Below, piece by piece: positions 26,998-34,402 of a stretch of DNA of 40,771 nucleotides. Source of the stretch: Microcystis wesenbergii FACHB-1317 (lineage in GTDB: Bacteria; Cyanobacteriota; Cyanobacteriia; Cyanobacteriales; Microcystaceae). The position numbers and the translations under genes are program-made. The first letter of the stretch is position 1. Every line of letters starts with the position of its first letter. The notes beneath the pieces are model-generated. The model saw only the letters and a program-made list of their open reading frames with translations. It was not told the DNA's origin and searched no databases. Location of the stretch: positions 1 through 40,771 of the forward strand of contig NZ_JACJQV010000170.1 of assembly GCF_014696875.1 (NCBI RefSeq), in the 5' to 3' direction.

Positions 26998-27453
26998 ATG
27001 TTGTTCAAAATTTTAGTAATTCTCCACACCCTAGGGGCGACCGTCTGGGCCGGTGGTCATTTATTGTTGGCAGTCACCGTTCTACCCCAGGCCCTCAAAA
27101 ACCGAGAACCAGACCGAATTCGTCAATTTGAGCAATATTTTGAAGGTTTTGGGTTATCTGCGCTATTGTTGCAGGTAATAACAGGCCTAGGACTGACTTG
27201 GATTTATTTGCCCGGTTTTCGTGATTTTTGGTCATTTGATAGTTTTTTATCGGTTTATATAGGCATTAAGTTAGCTTTACTGCTATTAACTCTCATCTTG
27301 GCCCTTCATTCCCGCTTTTTTCTCATTCCTAAACTGAGCGAGGAAAACTTAAATTTCCTCGCCCTGCACATAGTCGCCGTCACCACTCTAGCAGTATTGT
27401 TCGTCATTTTTGGCGCGGGCATCCGTTTGGGGGGCTTGACCATTAGCTTTTAG
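26998..27453 (+). CDS. CopD-like four-helix membrane protein
   Basis: The 151-residue protein has four hydrophobic helices: LFKILVILHTLGATVWAGGH, then residues around 51-70, 84-102 and 120-145. A His in the first helix (ILHTLGATVWAGGH) resembles the heme/copper-binding His of CopD-family proteins (PF05425-like). It lacks the periplasmic CopC domain. A role in copper import or as a b-type membrane protein is inferred from the family. The gene begins 13 bases after TCATGACTGAGAGAA and has a weak ribosome site. It is divergent from the DHH-CBS fusion. Confidence 0.65.
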   Translation: MLFKILVILHTLGATVWAGGHLLLAVTVLPQALKNREPDRIRQFEQYFEGFGLSALLLQVITGLGLTWIYLPGFRDFWSFDSFLSVYIGIKLALLLLTLILALHSRFFLIPKLSEENLNFLALHIVAVTTLAVLFVIFGAGIRLGGLTISF

Positions 27454-27815
27454 CAGTTCAGCAGTCTGGAGACCTTTCTAGGGCAGGTTTGGCGAAAACG
27501 CGAAAATACTGTAATCTGGGCAAGGGATTACAGGGAGTCACTTCCCCCACCTAACCCTTACAATCCTGCTTTTGGCAAGGATGGAGACATCAAAAAAATT
27601 TTAGAACCCGCTGCGGCTGGGTAGTCACTGGCAGTAAAATTAAAATGCTCGTGGATTCAGTCTGACAGGGATATCTCCTGGGAACCCCTGATTCAGAGAG
27701 GACTTAGAGGAAGGATCGTCCAGTTAAGTTGAGTGGAAGCGAGGCTCTTCCATACAAGTATCAAATCTGGGAGAATTATCTAAATAAACATCAACTGCTT
27801 TAGGAGAACCCAATC
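27454..27815. other. Gene-free, hairpin-rich leader region before psbZ
   Basis: Several short stems are visible: CTGTAATC/GATTACAG (near 27508-27531), GGGAGT/ACTTCCC (27534-27548), ATCCT/AGGAT (27562-27582) and GGAAG/CTTCC (27733-27751). No reading frame of note exists. The area may be a long psbZ 5' leader or hold a small RNA gene. I matched it to none of 6S RNA, RNase P RNA or tmRNA. Confidence 0.35.
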
Positions 27816-28004
27816 ATGTCTATTGTCTTTCAATTTTTTCTCATTGCCCTAGTTTTATTTTCCTTGCTGATGGTGATTGGTGTCCCCGTTGCCTATGCTT
27901 CCCCCCAAAACTGGGATCAATCGAAACCCCTTCTCTATGTGGGTTCGGCAATTTGGGCGATTTTAGTCGTTGCCGTCGCTATTTTAAACTTTTTAGTGAT
28001 TTAG
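27816..28004 (+). CDS. psbZ: Photosystem II protein PsbZ (Ycf9)
   Basis: The 62-residue PSII subunit has two transmembrane helices joined by a short lumen-side loop: [20 protein letters not shown] and [19 protein letters not shown], with the conserved loop SPQNWDQSK between them. PsbZ stabilises the CP43 side of PSII and its dimer contacts. TTAGGAGAACCC provides a good ribosome site before ATG 27816. The gene is followed by ribH after a repeat-filled gap, an arrangement seen in other cyanobacteria. Confidence 0.97.
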   Translation: MSIVFQFFLIALVLFSLLMVIGVPVAYASPQNWDQSKPLLYVGSAIWAILVVAVAILNFLVI

Positions 28005-28063
28005 TCTTGATCAGGGGGACGGGGGACAGGAGTCAGGATCCGGTCGTCAGGAGTCAGTATTCT

Positions 28064-28097
28064 CCCCACACCCCACACCCCACACCCCACACCCCAC
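28064..28097. repeat. 7-bp microsatellite (CCCCACA)n, nearly five copies
   Basis: Four perfect copies and most of a fifth lie between psbZ and ribH. Just before it, variants of the GGAGTCAGTAT/GACAGGAGTCAG motif occur twice. The tract can be expected to vary in length between strains. Confidence 0.9.
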
Positions 28098-28122
28098 TTC
28101 CCACTCCTATCCCCTTCTACCT

Positions 28123-28668
28123 ATGACTGTTTTTGAGGGAAATTTTACCGAAGATATATCGTCCTGGCGCTTTGCGATCGTGATTGGTCGTTTTAATGAT
28201 CTCGTCACTGATAAACTGTTATCAGGCTGTCAAGACTGTCTGAAGCGTCACGGGGTTGATGTCAATCCCGATGGCACCCAAGTCGATTATATCTGGGTAC
28301 CGGGTAGCTTTGAAGTGCCAATGGTAGCCCGTCAAGTCGCCCTTTCCCACCGTTACGATGCCGTTATTTGTCTAGGGGCAATTATTCGCGGCCAAACGCC
28401 CCATTTTGACTACGTTGCTGCCGAGGCTGCTAAGGGTATTGCTGCGGCCGCTTTTCAGACAGGTGTTCCCGTTGTCTTCGGTATTCTCACCACTGATACT
28501 CTACAACAGGCCCTCGAACGGGCTGGTATTAAAAGTAATTTGGGCTGGAATTATGGCCTATCTGCCCTAGAAATGGCTAGTCTCATGCGTCAATTGCGCC
28601 CCCGGGATGAAGATAAACCCCTAGGATTATTGGAAAATAATCCCCCACAGGCACTGATGGAAGGCTAA
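28123..28668 (+). CDS. ribH: 6,7-dimethyl-8-ribityllumazine synthase
   Basis: The 181-residue enzyme condenses the ribityl-amino-uracil with dihydroxybutanone phosphate to lumazine, the penultimate step of riboflavin synthesis. Conserved pieces are [24 protein letters not shown] (substrate loop), [16 protein letters not shown] with the catalytic His, and [20 protein letters not shown]. The length is about 20 residues above the minimum because of a longer C-terminus ([18 protein letters not shown]). ATG 28123 follows a C-rich spacer without an obvious Shine-Dalgarno, as is common in cyanobacteria. Confidence 0.96.
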   Translation: MTVFEGNFTEDISSWRFAIVIGRFNDLVTDKLLSGCQDCLKRHGVDVNPDGTQVDYIWVPGSFEVPMVARQVALSHRYDAVICLGAIIRGQTPHFDYVAAEAAKGIAAAAFQTGVPVVFGILTTDTLQQALERAGIKSNLGWNYGLSALEMASLMRQLRPRDEDKPLGLLENNPPQALMEG

Positions 28669-28725
28669 GAAAATTCCCCCAGCATTTAGGATTTTAGTTG
28701 TCCCCACTCCCCAAGAGTTCCACTG

Positions 28726-29046
28726 ATGAGCGAAGCTGAACAGAACAAATATATTAACCAACTCAGACGGCAATTAGTCAACGCCGTCGAGAGAATCAAG
28801 ACTCTGGAATTAGATTTAGAACCAGAGGGGCGGATTACGGCAGCTTTTGACGCTATGGAACGGCATATAGATGAAAAATTCGCCGCAGTGGATGAAAAAT
28901 TCGCCGCAGTGGATGACAAATTCGCCGCCATTGACAAGCGTTTTGATCGCTTGGAACATCAGTTCAACCGACTACAGGCTAAGATAGAAGTGGTTCTCGA
29001 AGCTATTACCGGTTTGGGGGATTTGCCAGAAGATGAATCATTGTAA
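28726..29046 (+). CDS. Small coiled-coil protein with DEKFAAV repeats, unknown
   Basis: The 106-residue, highly charged protein is predicted to be almost all helix. Residues 49-69 consist of three heptad-like repeats (DEKFAAV, DEKFAAV, DDKFAAI) continuing as DKRFDRLEHQFNRLQ, which gives a continuous coiled coil. There is no membrane segment. The repeats are encoded by 21-bp DNA units (28869-28931) that can expand or contract in frame. The gene lies 57 bp after ribH and ends about 20 bp before the tRNA promoter. Function unknown. Confidence 0.6.
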   Translation: MSEAEQNKYINQLRRQLVNAVERIKTLELDLEPEGRITAAFDAMERHIDEKFAAVDEKFAAVDDKFAAIDKRFDRLEHQFNRLQAKIEVVLEAITGLGDLPEDESL

Positions 29047-29064
29047 AAAAATGCTCCAAACCAC

Positions 29065-29093
29065 TTGACAAATGCTCTGAGATTTGGCATAAT
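29065..29093 (+). promoter_or_regulatory. Sigma-70 type promoter of tRNA-Gly
   Basis: A perfect -35 box TTGACA (29065-29070) and a good -10 box CATAAT (29088-29093) are separated by 17 bp. The tRNA begins 23 bp after the -10 box. Confidence 0.75.
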
Positions 29094-29116
29094 TAGGGAA
29101 GTGTAAAAAAACGGCT

Positions 29117-29189
29117 TGCGGGCATAGCTCAGTGGTAGAGCGTCACCTTGCCAAGGTGAATGTCGCGCGTTCGAATCGCGTTGCCCGCT
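29117..29189 (+). tRNA. tRNA-Gly (anticodon GCC)
   Basis: The cloverleaf is complete: acceptor GCGGGCA pairs with TGCCCGC, the D arm is GCTC/GAGC, the anticodon arm TCACC/GGTGA carries loop TTGCCAA (anticodon GCC), and the T arm GCGCG/CGCGT has loop TTCGAAT. The discriminator is T/U. CCA is not encoded (TT follows), so the end must be added enzymatically, consistent with a nucleotidyltransferase gene in the same window. Confidence 0.97.
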
Positions 29190-29360
29190 TAGAAAAATCT
29201 TGAAATAGATCTTAAAATTGGGATGAATAATTTAGGGGTATCCCTTAAGATAGGAATTACCCGTGAGAAACAGGTTTCAGGATTTTGGGCAACCATTGAA
29301 TCCCTGAGCTATTGCTCACGAGCGACTAAAAACAACCGTTTATAAACAAAAAATTAGCTT

Positions 29361-29768
29361 GTGCGACCGCATAAATATACCAAAATCGACCAACACCAAG
29401 ACTATCCTTGTCCCTGTCGTCGGAAAGGGACATTATGCCCGATTTTATTGACCGATGCCTTTGGTTGCGATCGCTGTCAACAGATATTTGTGCTACAGGA
29501 AAACGGTCAAATTATCGAACAATTAGCCCCCCAGTACCCCTATAAACGCACTTGGCGCTGGACGGGATTTCGTTGGGTGAGTACCAATCAGCGCCTTGGA
29601 CAAGAGGTATTACCTCTGATGGTGGGGATAATTCTGTTATTATCGATCGTCTGGCTACCCTTAATTTTGAAATCACCGCCGGGGGTAAGCGTGATTTTTG
29701 GGGCAATTCTAGTTATGCTATTAGTTATTTTGCCCGCATTCATCTTTTGGTTAGCCTATCGACGCTAG
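29361..29768 (+). CDS. Zinc-ribbon-like small membrane protein, conserved in cyanobacteria
   Basis: The 135-residue protein begins at GTG 29361. The N-terminal part has paired cysteines in YPCPCRRKGTLCPILL and GCDRCQQIF, which look like a small zinc-binding ribbon. A WRWTGFRWV segment follows, then two transmembrane helices (LPLMVGIILLLSIVWLPLIL and VSVIFGAILVMLLVILPAFI). It lies 10 bp before the proA-like gene on the same strand, so the two are probably co-transcribed. I recall similar proteins only as hypothetical; function unknown. Confidence 0.65.
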   Translation: MRPHKYTKIDQHQDYPCPCRRKGTLCPILLTDAFGCDRCQQIFVLQENGQIIEQLAPQYPYKRTWRWTGFRWVSTNQRLGQEVLPLMVGIILLLSIVWLPLILKSPPGVSVIFGAILVMLLVILPAFIFWLAYRR

Positions 29769-29778
29769 ACAAGAATCT

Positions 29779-31026
29779 ATGATCGAAAGTTCCCCCAAAA
29801 CCCCCCCGACGATCTTTAAGCAAGCATACAATGCTTTTCTGGCTCTAGGTCAATTTAATGGCAACGAAAGAAATCGCGGAGTAATTGCGATCGCTAAGGG
29901 CATTAAAACTGGCTTTGATCGTATTTTAGAAGCCAATACCCTCGATTTAGAAGTCAGTCGAGAGATGGCCGTCTCAGAACAAATGATTCGCTGGTTACGG
30001 TTAACTCCCGAACGTTTAGAGACGACGGTGGAGGTATTGCAACAACTAGCGGAAGCATCGGATCCGCTGCAACAGGTAATTAACGCAGCCTATCAACTTA
30101 ATCCTTCCCAAACCTATTGCCAAAGGATGCCTTTAGGAGTGATTGCCTTCGTCTATGAAGGTTTTCCGGAATTAGCAATGGTAGCGGCGGGATTTTCCCT
30201 AAAAAGTGGCAATAGTTTGATTATTCGCGGTTCCAATGCCTCTAGTCATTCCGATGAGGTGATTACGGAAATTATCCAAGAAGCATTGGAAGATGTGGGT
30301 TTACCCGTGGATTGTGTCAGTGGTTTACCCTGTGATTCTAGTCCCTCCCTAGAGGAGTTGCTGACCCAGGAAAATTATGTTAATTTGATTATTCCCTACG
30401 GTCGCCCTAGTTTAATCGGTCGGGTGAGTCAATTGGCTACGGTTCCCGTTTTGCGCGCGGCCATGGGAAACTGTTATTTGTATTGGTCTCCTAGTGGCGA
30501 TTTGGAGTTAGCTCGTCAGGTAATTATCGATAGTCATGGCAGCATACCAGATCCGGTTAACGCGATCGAAAAAGTTTTAATTAGTCCCCATCACAATTCT
30601 TCGACTTTAAGTCGTTTGTTTAAAAGTTTGCAGGAAAAAGGCTTTAAATTGCGGGGAGATACCCGATTAGCGGCGGATTTTCCCGAACATTTAACCATTG
30701 CTACCGATAATGATTGGCAAAGACCCTATTTAGAAAAAACGGTGGCCTTTAGGTTAGTGGATACCCTCACTGATGCGATCGCTTGGATTAATAAGTATAG
30801 TAGTGGTCATGCGGATTGTATTGTCACCGAATCCTATCGAGAAAGTCGTCAATTCGCCATGGAGTCCGATAGTGCTTTAGTTTATATCAATTCTTCACCC
30901 CGATTTGATCGCAATCCCAAACAGGGAGAATCGGTATTTTTGGGCATTTCCAACCAAAAAGGCCAGCGCCGGGGCTTAATCAACCTAGAAACCTTTACCA
31001 CCCTTAAACAGGTGGTGCAGGGCTAG
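29779..31026 (+). CDS. proA: ProA-like (glutamate-5-semialdehyde dehydrogenase family) protein lacking the catalytic cysteine
   Basis: The 415-residue protein follows the gamma-glutamyl phosphate reductase layout. PLGVIAFVYEGFPELA is the substrate segment, SLKSGNSLIIRGSNA and LIIPYGRPSL the cofactor part, and MGNCYLYW the strand before the active site. ProA enzymes then have a catalytic Cys in a CNxxET-like motif (TCNTVETLLV in E. coli). Here the aligned stretch is DPVNAIEKVLIS, with Val in place of Cys. The rest of the fold is intact. Proline synthesis by this protein is therefore doubtful; a second, canonical proA elsewhere is likely. It may bind a partner or do another reaction. The upstream zinc-ribbon gene is close enough to share its transcript. 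Confidence 0.8.
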   Translation: MIESSPKTPPTIFKQAYNAFLALGQFNGNERNRGVIAIAKGIKTGFDRILEANTLDLEVSREMAVSEQMIRWLRLTPERLETTVEVLQQLAEASDPLQQVINAAYQLNPSQTYCQRMPLGVIAFVYEGFPELAMVAAGFSLKSGNSLIIRGSNASSHSDEVITEIIQEALEDVGLPVDCVSGLPCDSSPSLEELLTQENYVNLIIPYGRPSLIGRVSQLATVPVLRAAMGNCYLYWSPSGDLELARQVIIDSHGSIPDPVNAIEKVLISPHHNSSTLSRLFKSLQEKGFKLRGDTRLAADFPEHLTIATDNDWQRPYLEKTVAFRLVDTLTDAIAWINKYSSGHADCIVTESYRESRQFAMESDSALVYINSSPRFDRNPKQGESVFLGISNQKGQRRGLINLETFTTLKQVVQG

Positions 31027-31034
31027 TTTTTTTC

Positions 31035-31130
31035 AGTGATCAGTAATCAGTGAACAGTCAACAGTAATCAGTGAACTGAAAACTCACATCTGATAACTGA
31101 TAACTGATAACTGGTAACTGATAACTGAGA
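31035..31130. repeat. Low-complexity repeat tract of CAGTAATCAGT and CTGATAA units
   Basis: CAGTGATCAGTAATCAGT-type units (31036-31076) are followed by about six TGATAACTGATAACTG-type heptamers (31091-31128). The two halves are complementary, so the tract can fold into a long hairpin. Similar tracts are common in filamentous and colonial cyanobacteria. It separates the proA-like gene from ntcB. Confidence 0.8.
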
Positions 31131-31215
31131 AAACGGTAGCAATTTCTACCAAAAGTCCCAATAAAATTCGTTATTGTCATAAGGTCATGACGGAATGTAA
31201 TTAAAACCAGAAAGA

Positions 31216-32211
31216 ATGCGGATCGAGCAATTGCAAGCCTTTTTAGCCGTAGCCGATACGGGCAATTTTGGTCAAGCCGCGCGCCAGTGTGGAGTCACCC
31301 AATCGACTATCAGCCGCCAGATTCAATCCCTAGAAACCGATTTGGGCTTACCTCTTTTTCATCGTACCGCTCAAGCGAAGTTAACCATTGCTGGCGAGAA
31401 ATTACTGCCCCGGGCGAAACGAATTTGTCAAGAATGGACGAATGTTCACGAGGAAATCACTGACCTACAGGCAGGAAAACAGCCAGAATTGTGTGTGGCG
31501 GCGATTCATTCCGTATGCGCCCACTATTTACCGCCGATTTTGCCGAAATTTTGTGCTGAATACCCAGAAGTTCAGTTAAGAGTTACAGCCCTAGGCAGCG
31601 ATCGCGCTTTAAAAGTGCTGCGGGATGGTTTAGTAGATGTGGCGTTGGTGATGAATAATCGTTTTCTCACCTCTAGCCCGGAGATGGTGGTCGAGGTATT
31701 ATACCAAGAAGCGATCGAAATTCTCATGGCCGCTAATCATCCCCTCGCCCAATACAAAGAAGTGCCATGGTCGGAATTAATCCCCTATCCGCAAGTGGTT
31801 TTCAAAGATGGCTACGGAATGCAAAGATTAGTACAAGAATGGTTTTCCCGTCAGGATGCCCACCTAAAAACTGTCATGGAATTAAACACCCTTGATGCTT
31901 TTCGCGGTGTGGTGCGTCAGGGTAATATTATCGCTCTTCTGCCCCAATCTGCCCTGATGGAGGCTCGCAGCGATGTCACCCTCGCCATTCGTCCCCTTCG
32001 ACTTGGCTCAGGGCAAGCTCTTGCTTCCCCTAGTGGCGAAAATCCCCATGCTAATAATGGTAAATTTAGTCATCGTCTCACCCGTCAGGTAGTCCTTGTC
32101 ACCACCAGCGATCGCCTACAGATACCACCGATCGCTCATTTTTGTCAATTAGTGCGGCAAATGAAGCAAAGTGTGGTTAAAAACCTAGAAAATCACCACG
32201 TCCAGCCTTAA
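31216..32211 (+). CDS. ntcB: LysR-type nitrogen assimilation regulator NtcB
   Basis: The 331-residue LysR-type activator starts MRIEQLQAFLAVADTGNFGQ with the winged helix-turn-helix (AARQCGVTQSTISRQIQSLE). The sensor half is a periplasmic-binding-like fold. NtcB activates nitrate/nitrite assimilation genes together with NtcA in response to nitrite. The start motif and the adjacent cnaT-like gene support NtcB rather than CbbR. It is about 20 residues longer than usual. The extra stretch, RPLRLGSGQALASPSGE, includes RLGSGQA encoded by 31995-32013, which resembles the CTTCGACTTCGCTCAG palindrome at 33974. This is a likely in-frame insertion in a surface loop of the effector domain. ATG 31216 follows AGAAAGA. 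Confidence 0.8.
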   Translation: MRIEQLQAFLAVADTGNFGQAARQCGVTQSTISRQIQSLETDLGLPLFHRTAQAKLTIAGEKLLPRAKRICQEWTNVHEEITDLQAGKQPELCVAAIHSVCAHYLPPILPKFCAEYPEVQLRVTALGSDRALKVLRDGLVDVALVMNNRFLTSSPEMVVEVLYQEAIEILMAANHPLAQYKEVPWSELIPYPQVVFKDGYGMQRLVQEWFSRQDAHLKTVMELNTLDAFRGVVRQGNIIALLPQSALMEARSDVTLAIRPLRLGSGQALASPSGENPHANNGKFSHRLTRQVVLVTTSDRLQIPPIAHFCQLVRQMKQSVVKNLENHHVQP

Positions 32212-32254
32212 AAATCCCAATCAATCCCATTTACTCTTTATTTTCTTCCTTGAG

Positions 32255-33316
32255 ATGAGCGATACTTTTCGAGAATTATTAAAAGCGATCGGTAGTGGCA
32301 CCCATACGGGCAAAAATTTAACCCGTCCTGAAGCGGCAATGGCCACCAAGATGATGTTAACCCAAGAGGCAACCCCGGCCCAAATCGGTGCTTTTATGAT
32401 TGCCCATCGCATTAAACGCCCCACCAGCGATGAGTTAGCGGGAATGCTTGATGCCTACGCCGAGCTTGGCCCGCAAATACCCCTAGAATCAGCCTCTTTT
32501 CAGCATCCGATCGCTATTTTTGGCAATCCCTACGATGGACGCTCTCGCACTGCCCCGGTTACTCCGATCACTACTTTAATCCTAGCGGCGGCGGGGATTC
32601 CCGTAGTCCTGCACGGGGGCGATCGAATGCCGACTAAATACGGTATTTCCCTCAAGGAAATCTGGCAGCAATTAGGAGCAGATTTTAGTCAATTATCCTT
32701 AGCAGCAGTGAAAGACTGTTTAATCACCACAGGATTGACTTTTTTCTATATTCCGCGCCATTTTCCCCTAGTACAGAATTTCATCACCTATCGGGAGCAA
32801 ATCGGTAAACGTCCGCCCATGGCCACGGTAGAGTTAATGTGGTCGCCTTTTGTGGGTAATATTCATCAGATATCGGGTTTTGTTCACCCCCCCACCGAGG
32901 ATCGTTTTTGCGAAACTTTTGCCCTGAGAAATATCTCTCACTTCACCACTGTGAAAGGATTAGAGGGGAGTTGTGATTTAGCCTGTAATCGGACGGCGAT
33001 TATTGGTTTGGGAAATCCCACCGATCCCCCTTCCTTTCAGCGATTTTTCCTAAATCCTCGCGATTATGGCTTCTGTCCCTCAGATTATCCCCTCGAATCT
33101 TTAGAAATGCTCACCGCTAAATTAAAGGGTTTATTAGCTGGAGAACATAATGAATTAACCGATGCGGCAATTTTTAACGGTGGTTTTTATCTTTGGCGCT
33201 GTGGAATTGCGCCAGATCTACCCACGGGTTTCCAGCAAGCACAAAAATCTTTACAGTCAGGAAAAGCCCTGGCTAAACTAGAACAGATCAGTAATTATCT
33301 CGAAAATCAGGAATAG
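32255..33316 (+). CDS. cnaT: CnaT-like anthranilate phosphoribosyltransferase-family protein
   Basis: The 353-residue protein resembles TrpD but belongs to the TrpD2/YbiB branch. LTRPEAAMATKMMLTQEATP is the N-terminal helical part and AAAGIPVVLHGGDRMPTKYG the phosphate-binding loop; the TrpD anthranilate-site residues are not well kept. In Anabaena PCC 7120 the gene next to ntcB, cnaT, encodes such a protein and is required for nir operon expression; the biochemical reaction is not known. The order ntcB-cnaT with a 43-bp gap is the same here, which supports the name. A MITE begins directly after its stop codon. Confidence 0.75.
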   Translation: MSDTFRELLKAIGSGTHTGKNLTRPEAAMATKMMLTQEATPAQIGAFMIAHRIKRPTSDELAGMLDAYAELGPQIPLESASFQHPIAIFGNPYDGRSRTAPVTPITTLILAAAGIPVVLHGGDRMPTKYGISLKEIWQQLGADFSQLSLAAVKDCLITTGLTFFYIPRHFPLVQNFITYREQIGKRPPMATVELMWSPFVGNIHQISGFVHPPTEDRFCETFALRNISHFTTVKGLEGSCDLACNRTAIIGLGNPTDPPSFQRFFLNPRDYGFCPSDYPLESLEMLTAKLKGLLAGEHNELTDAAIFNGGFYLWRCGIAPDLPTGFQQAQKSLQSGKALAKLEQISNYLENQE

Positions 33317-33317
33317 A

Positions 33318-33546
33318 TAGGGTTTGCTGAATAATGGTAAAACCCTTTTAAAATAAAGCTTTTGACCTGTTAAAGTCCGATGTTAGTGCAAGAAAATAGG
33401 ATTGGGACTTTCAAAAACCTTGCATTATCCTTCTTGTAGTACATCGCTTGGTACAAAAAGCAAGGGCAACAAAGCCTAAAACGACCGGCTACTGACGACC
33501 GACGACCGACTCCTACCCCCAGGAAAAACTTTTTCAGCAGACCCTA
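33318..33546. mobile_element. 229-bp MITE with TAGGGTTTGCTGAA ends
   Basis: The left end TAGGGTTTGCTGAA and the right end TTCAGCAGACCCTA are inverted repeats with one mismatch. TA at both edges suggests a TA target, as for IS630-like transposases (inference). No frame is seen inside. It lies one base after the cnaT stop and 41 bp before the broken tnpB. Confidence 0.7.
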
Positions 33547-33587
33547 GATAGGAATGGGGCTGTAGGGGAAATTACCTAAAATGTCGG

Positions 33588-34200
33588 ATGAATGCCCCCG
33601 CTAGATTTTTCGACAAGATACTCACCTTTGCGGGGGATGAAATCCGACCAGAATACAAACTAACAGGCTACAAACTATCTGATGATCGACGTAAAATCAG
33701 ATTTACTGACGGTTTTCAAGCAGGAGAATTTGATTTATGGTGTAGTCAGAAGACATTAGTTTATTATTCAGATCAACAGATTAGACGGGTAAGAGTTGTT
33801 AGACGTGCTGACGGTTATTATTGTCAGTTTTTGATTGACGTAGAACGGCGAGAATACCATAAACCAACGGGACAAATAACAGGAATTGACTTAGGGTTAA
33901 AGGAATTTTATACCGATGCCCAAGGCAATACTGTAGAGAATCCACGTTATTTAAGAAAGTCAGAGCCTCGACCCTTCGACTTCGCTCAGGGTTAACACTG
34001 AGCGAAGTCGAAGTGTCAACGGTACTGTTGGGCAAACAGAAACCGACCCAAATGCCTTGGGAGAGTCTGGCCTCTGGATTCTTAATGGAGACATTGAGAA
34101 TCTAAGCTGTCTCGTTGAACAAGGAATTTACGATAACGCTCTTGGAGGGAGTCTGGCAAAAGTCTTACAGTCTCTAAACTCTAGCTCTCTTATGGGGTAA
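33588..34200 (+). pseudogene. tnpB: tnpB relic (IS200/IS605 or IS607 type) with 5' truncation and internal deletion
   Basis: The first part (33588-33995) encodes a middle piece of TnpB: KLTGYKLSDDRRKIRFTDGF, RVRVVRRADGYYCQFLIDVE and GIDLGLKEFYTDAQGNTV. GIDLG holds the first RuvC aspartate. The N-terminal 80-100 residues are missing. After ENPRYLRKSEP the frame enters a 40-bp palindrome and stops. A different frame then gives GTVGQTETDPNALGESG and a C-terminal end to TAA 34200. About 200 or more residues, including the other RuvC residues and the zinc finger, are gone. It cannot be active. Confidence 0.8.
33974..34013. repeat. 40-bp palindrome with 16-bp perfect arms inside the tnpB relic
   Basis: CTTCGACTTCGCTCAG (33974-33989) and CTGAGCGAAGTCGAAG (33998-34013) are exact inverse complements around an 8-base loop. 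It sits exactly where tnpB is interrupted. A diverged half-copy, CCTTCGACTTGGCTCAGGG, lies inside ntcB (31995-32013). Confidence 0.93.
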
Positions 34201-34393
34201 GCCTTCAAGCTATCGCTAACTAACAGAAACCCGAAATTTGAGTTTTTATTAGAAAAAAAGTTAGCGTTCGCTTGTCAACCGAGGGTTTCAGAATCTGGAT
34301 TCGGTCGGGGATTCCCGAAAGTTCCAGAAGAGCGTTAGTGATATGGAAAGAATCCCCTGTCACAGCGTAGCTTGACGGTGGGAGTATGTCAAT
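34201..34393 (+). ncRNA. Candidate omega/reRNA end of the tnpB relic
   Basis: The sequence after the tnpB stop up to GAGTATGTCAATT resembles the right end of the element at 17655-18094, with shared GAATCC and a terminal stem before TATGTCAATT. In active elements this part forms the scaffold of the TnpB guide RNA. It begins with CTTCAAGCTATCGC and includes a TTAGCG...CGCTAA-like stem. Boundaries and transcription are unproven. Confidence 0.35.
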
Positions 34394-34402
34394 TGATTCA
34401 AA

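Noticed and set aside
28064-28097. A CRISPR-like array
   Set aside because: The units are 7 bp without spacers; it is a microsatellite.
31035-31130. Operator sites for NtcB in the repeat tract before ntcB
   Set aside because: The units are the common CAGTAATCAGT/CTGATAA simple repeats and show no LysR-type T-N11-A site that I can single out.
33588-33995. This frame as an intact small gene
   Set aside because: It begins in the middle of the TnpB fold and ends inside a palindrome; the C-terminal piece of the same family follows in another frame.
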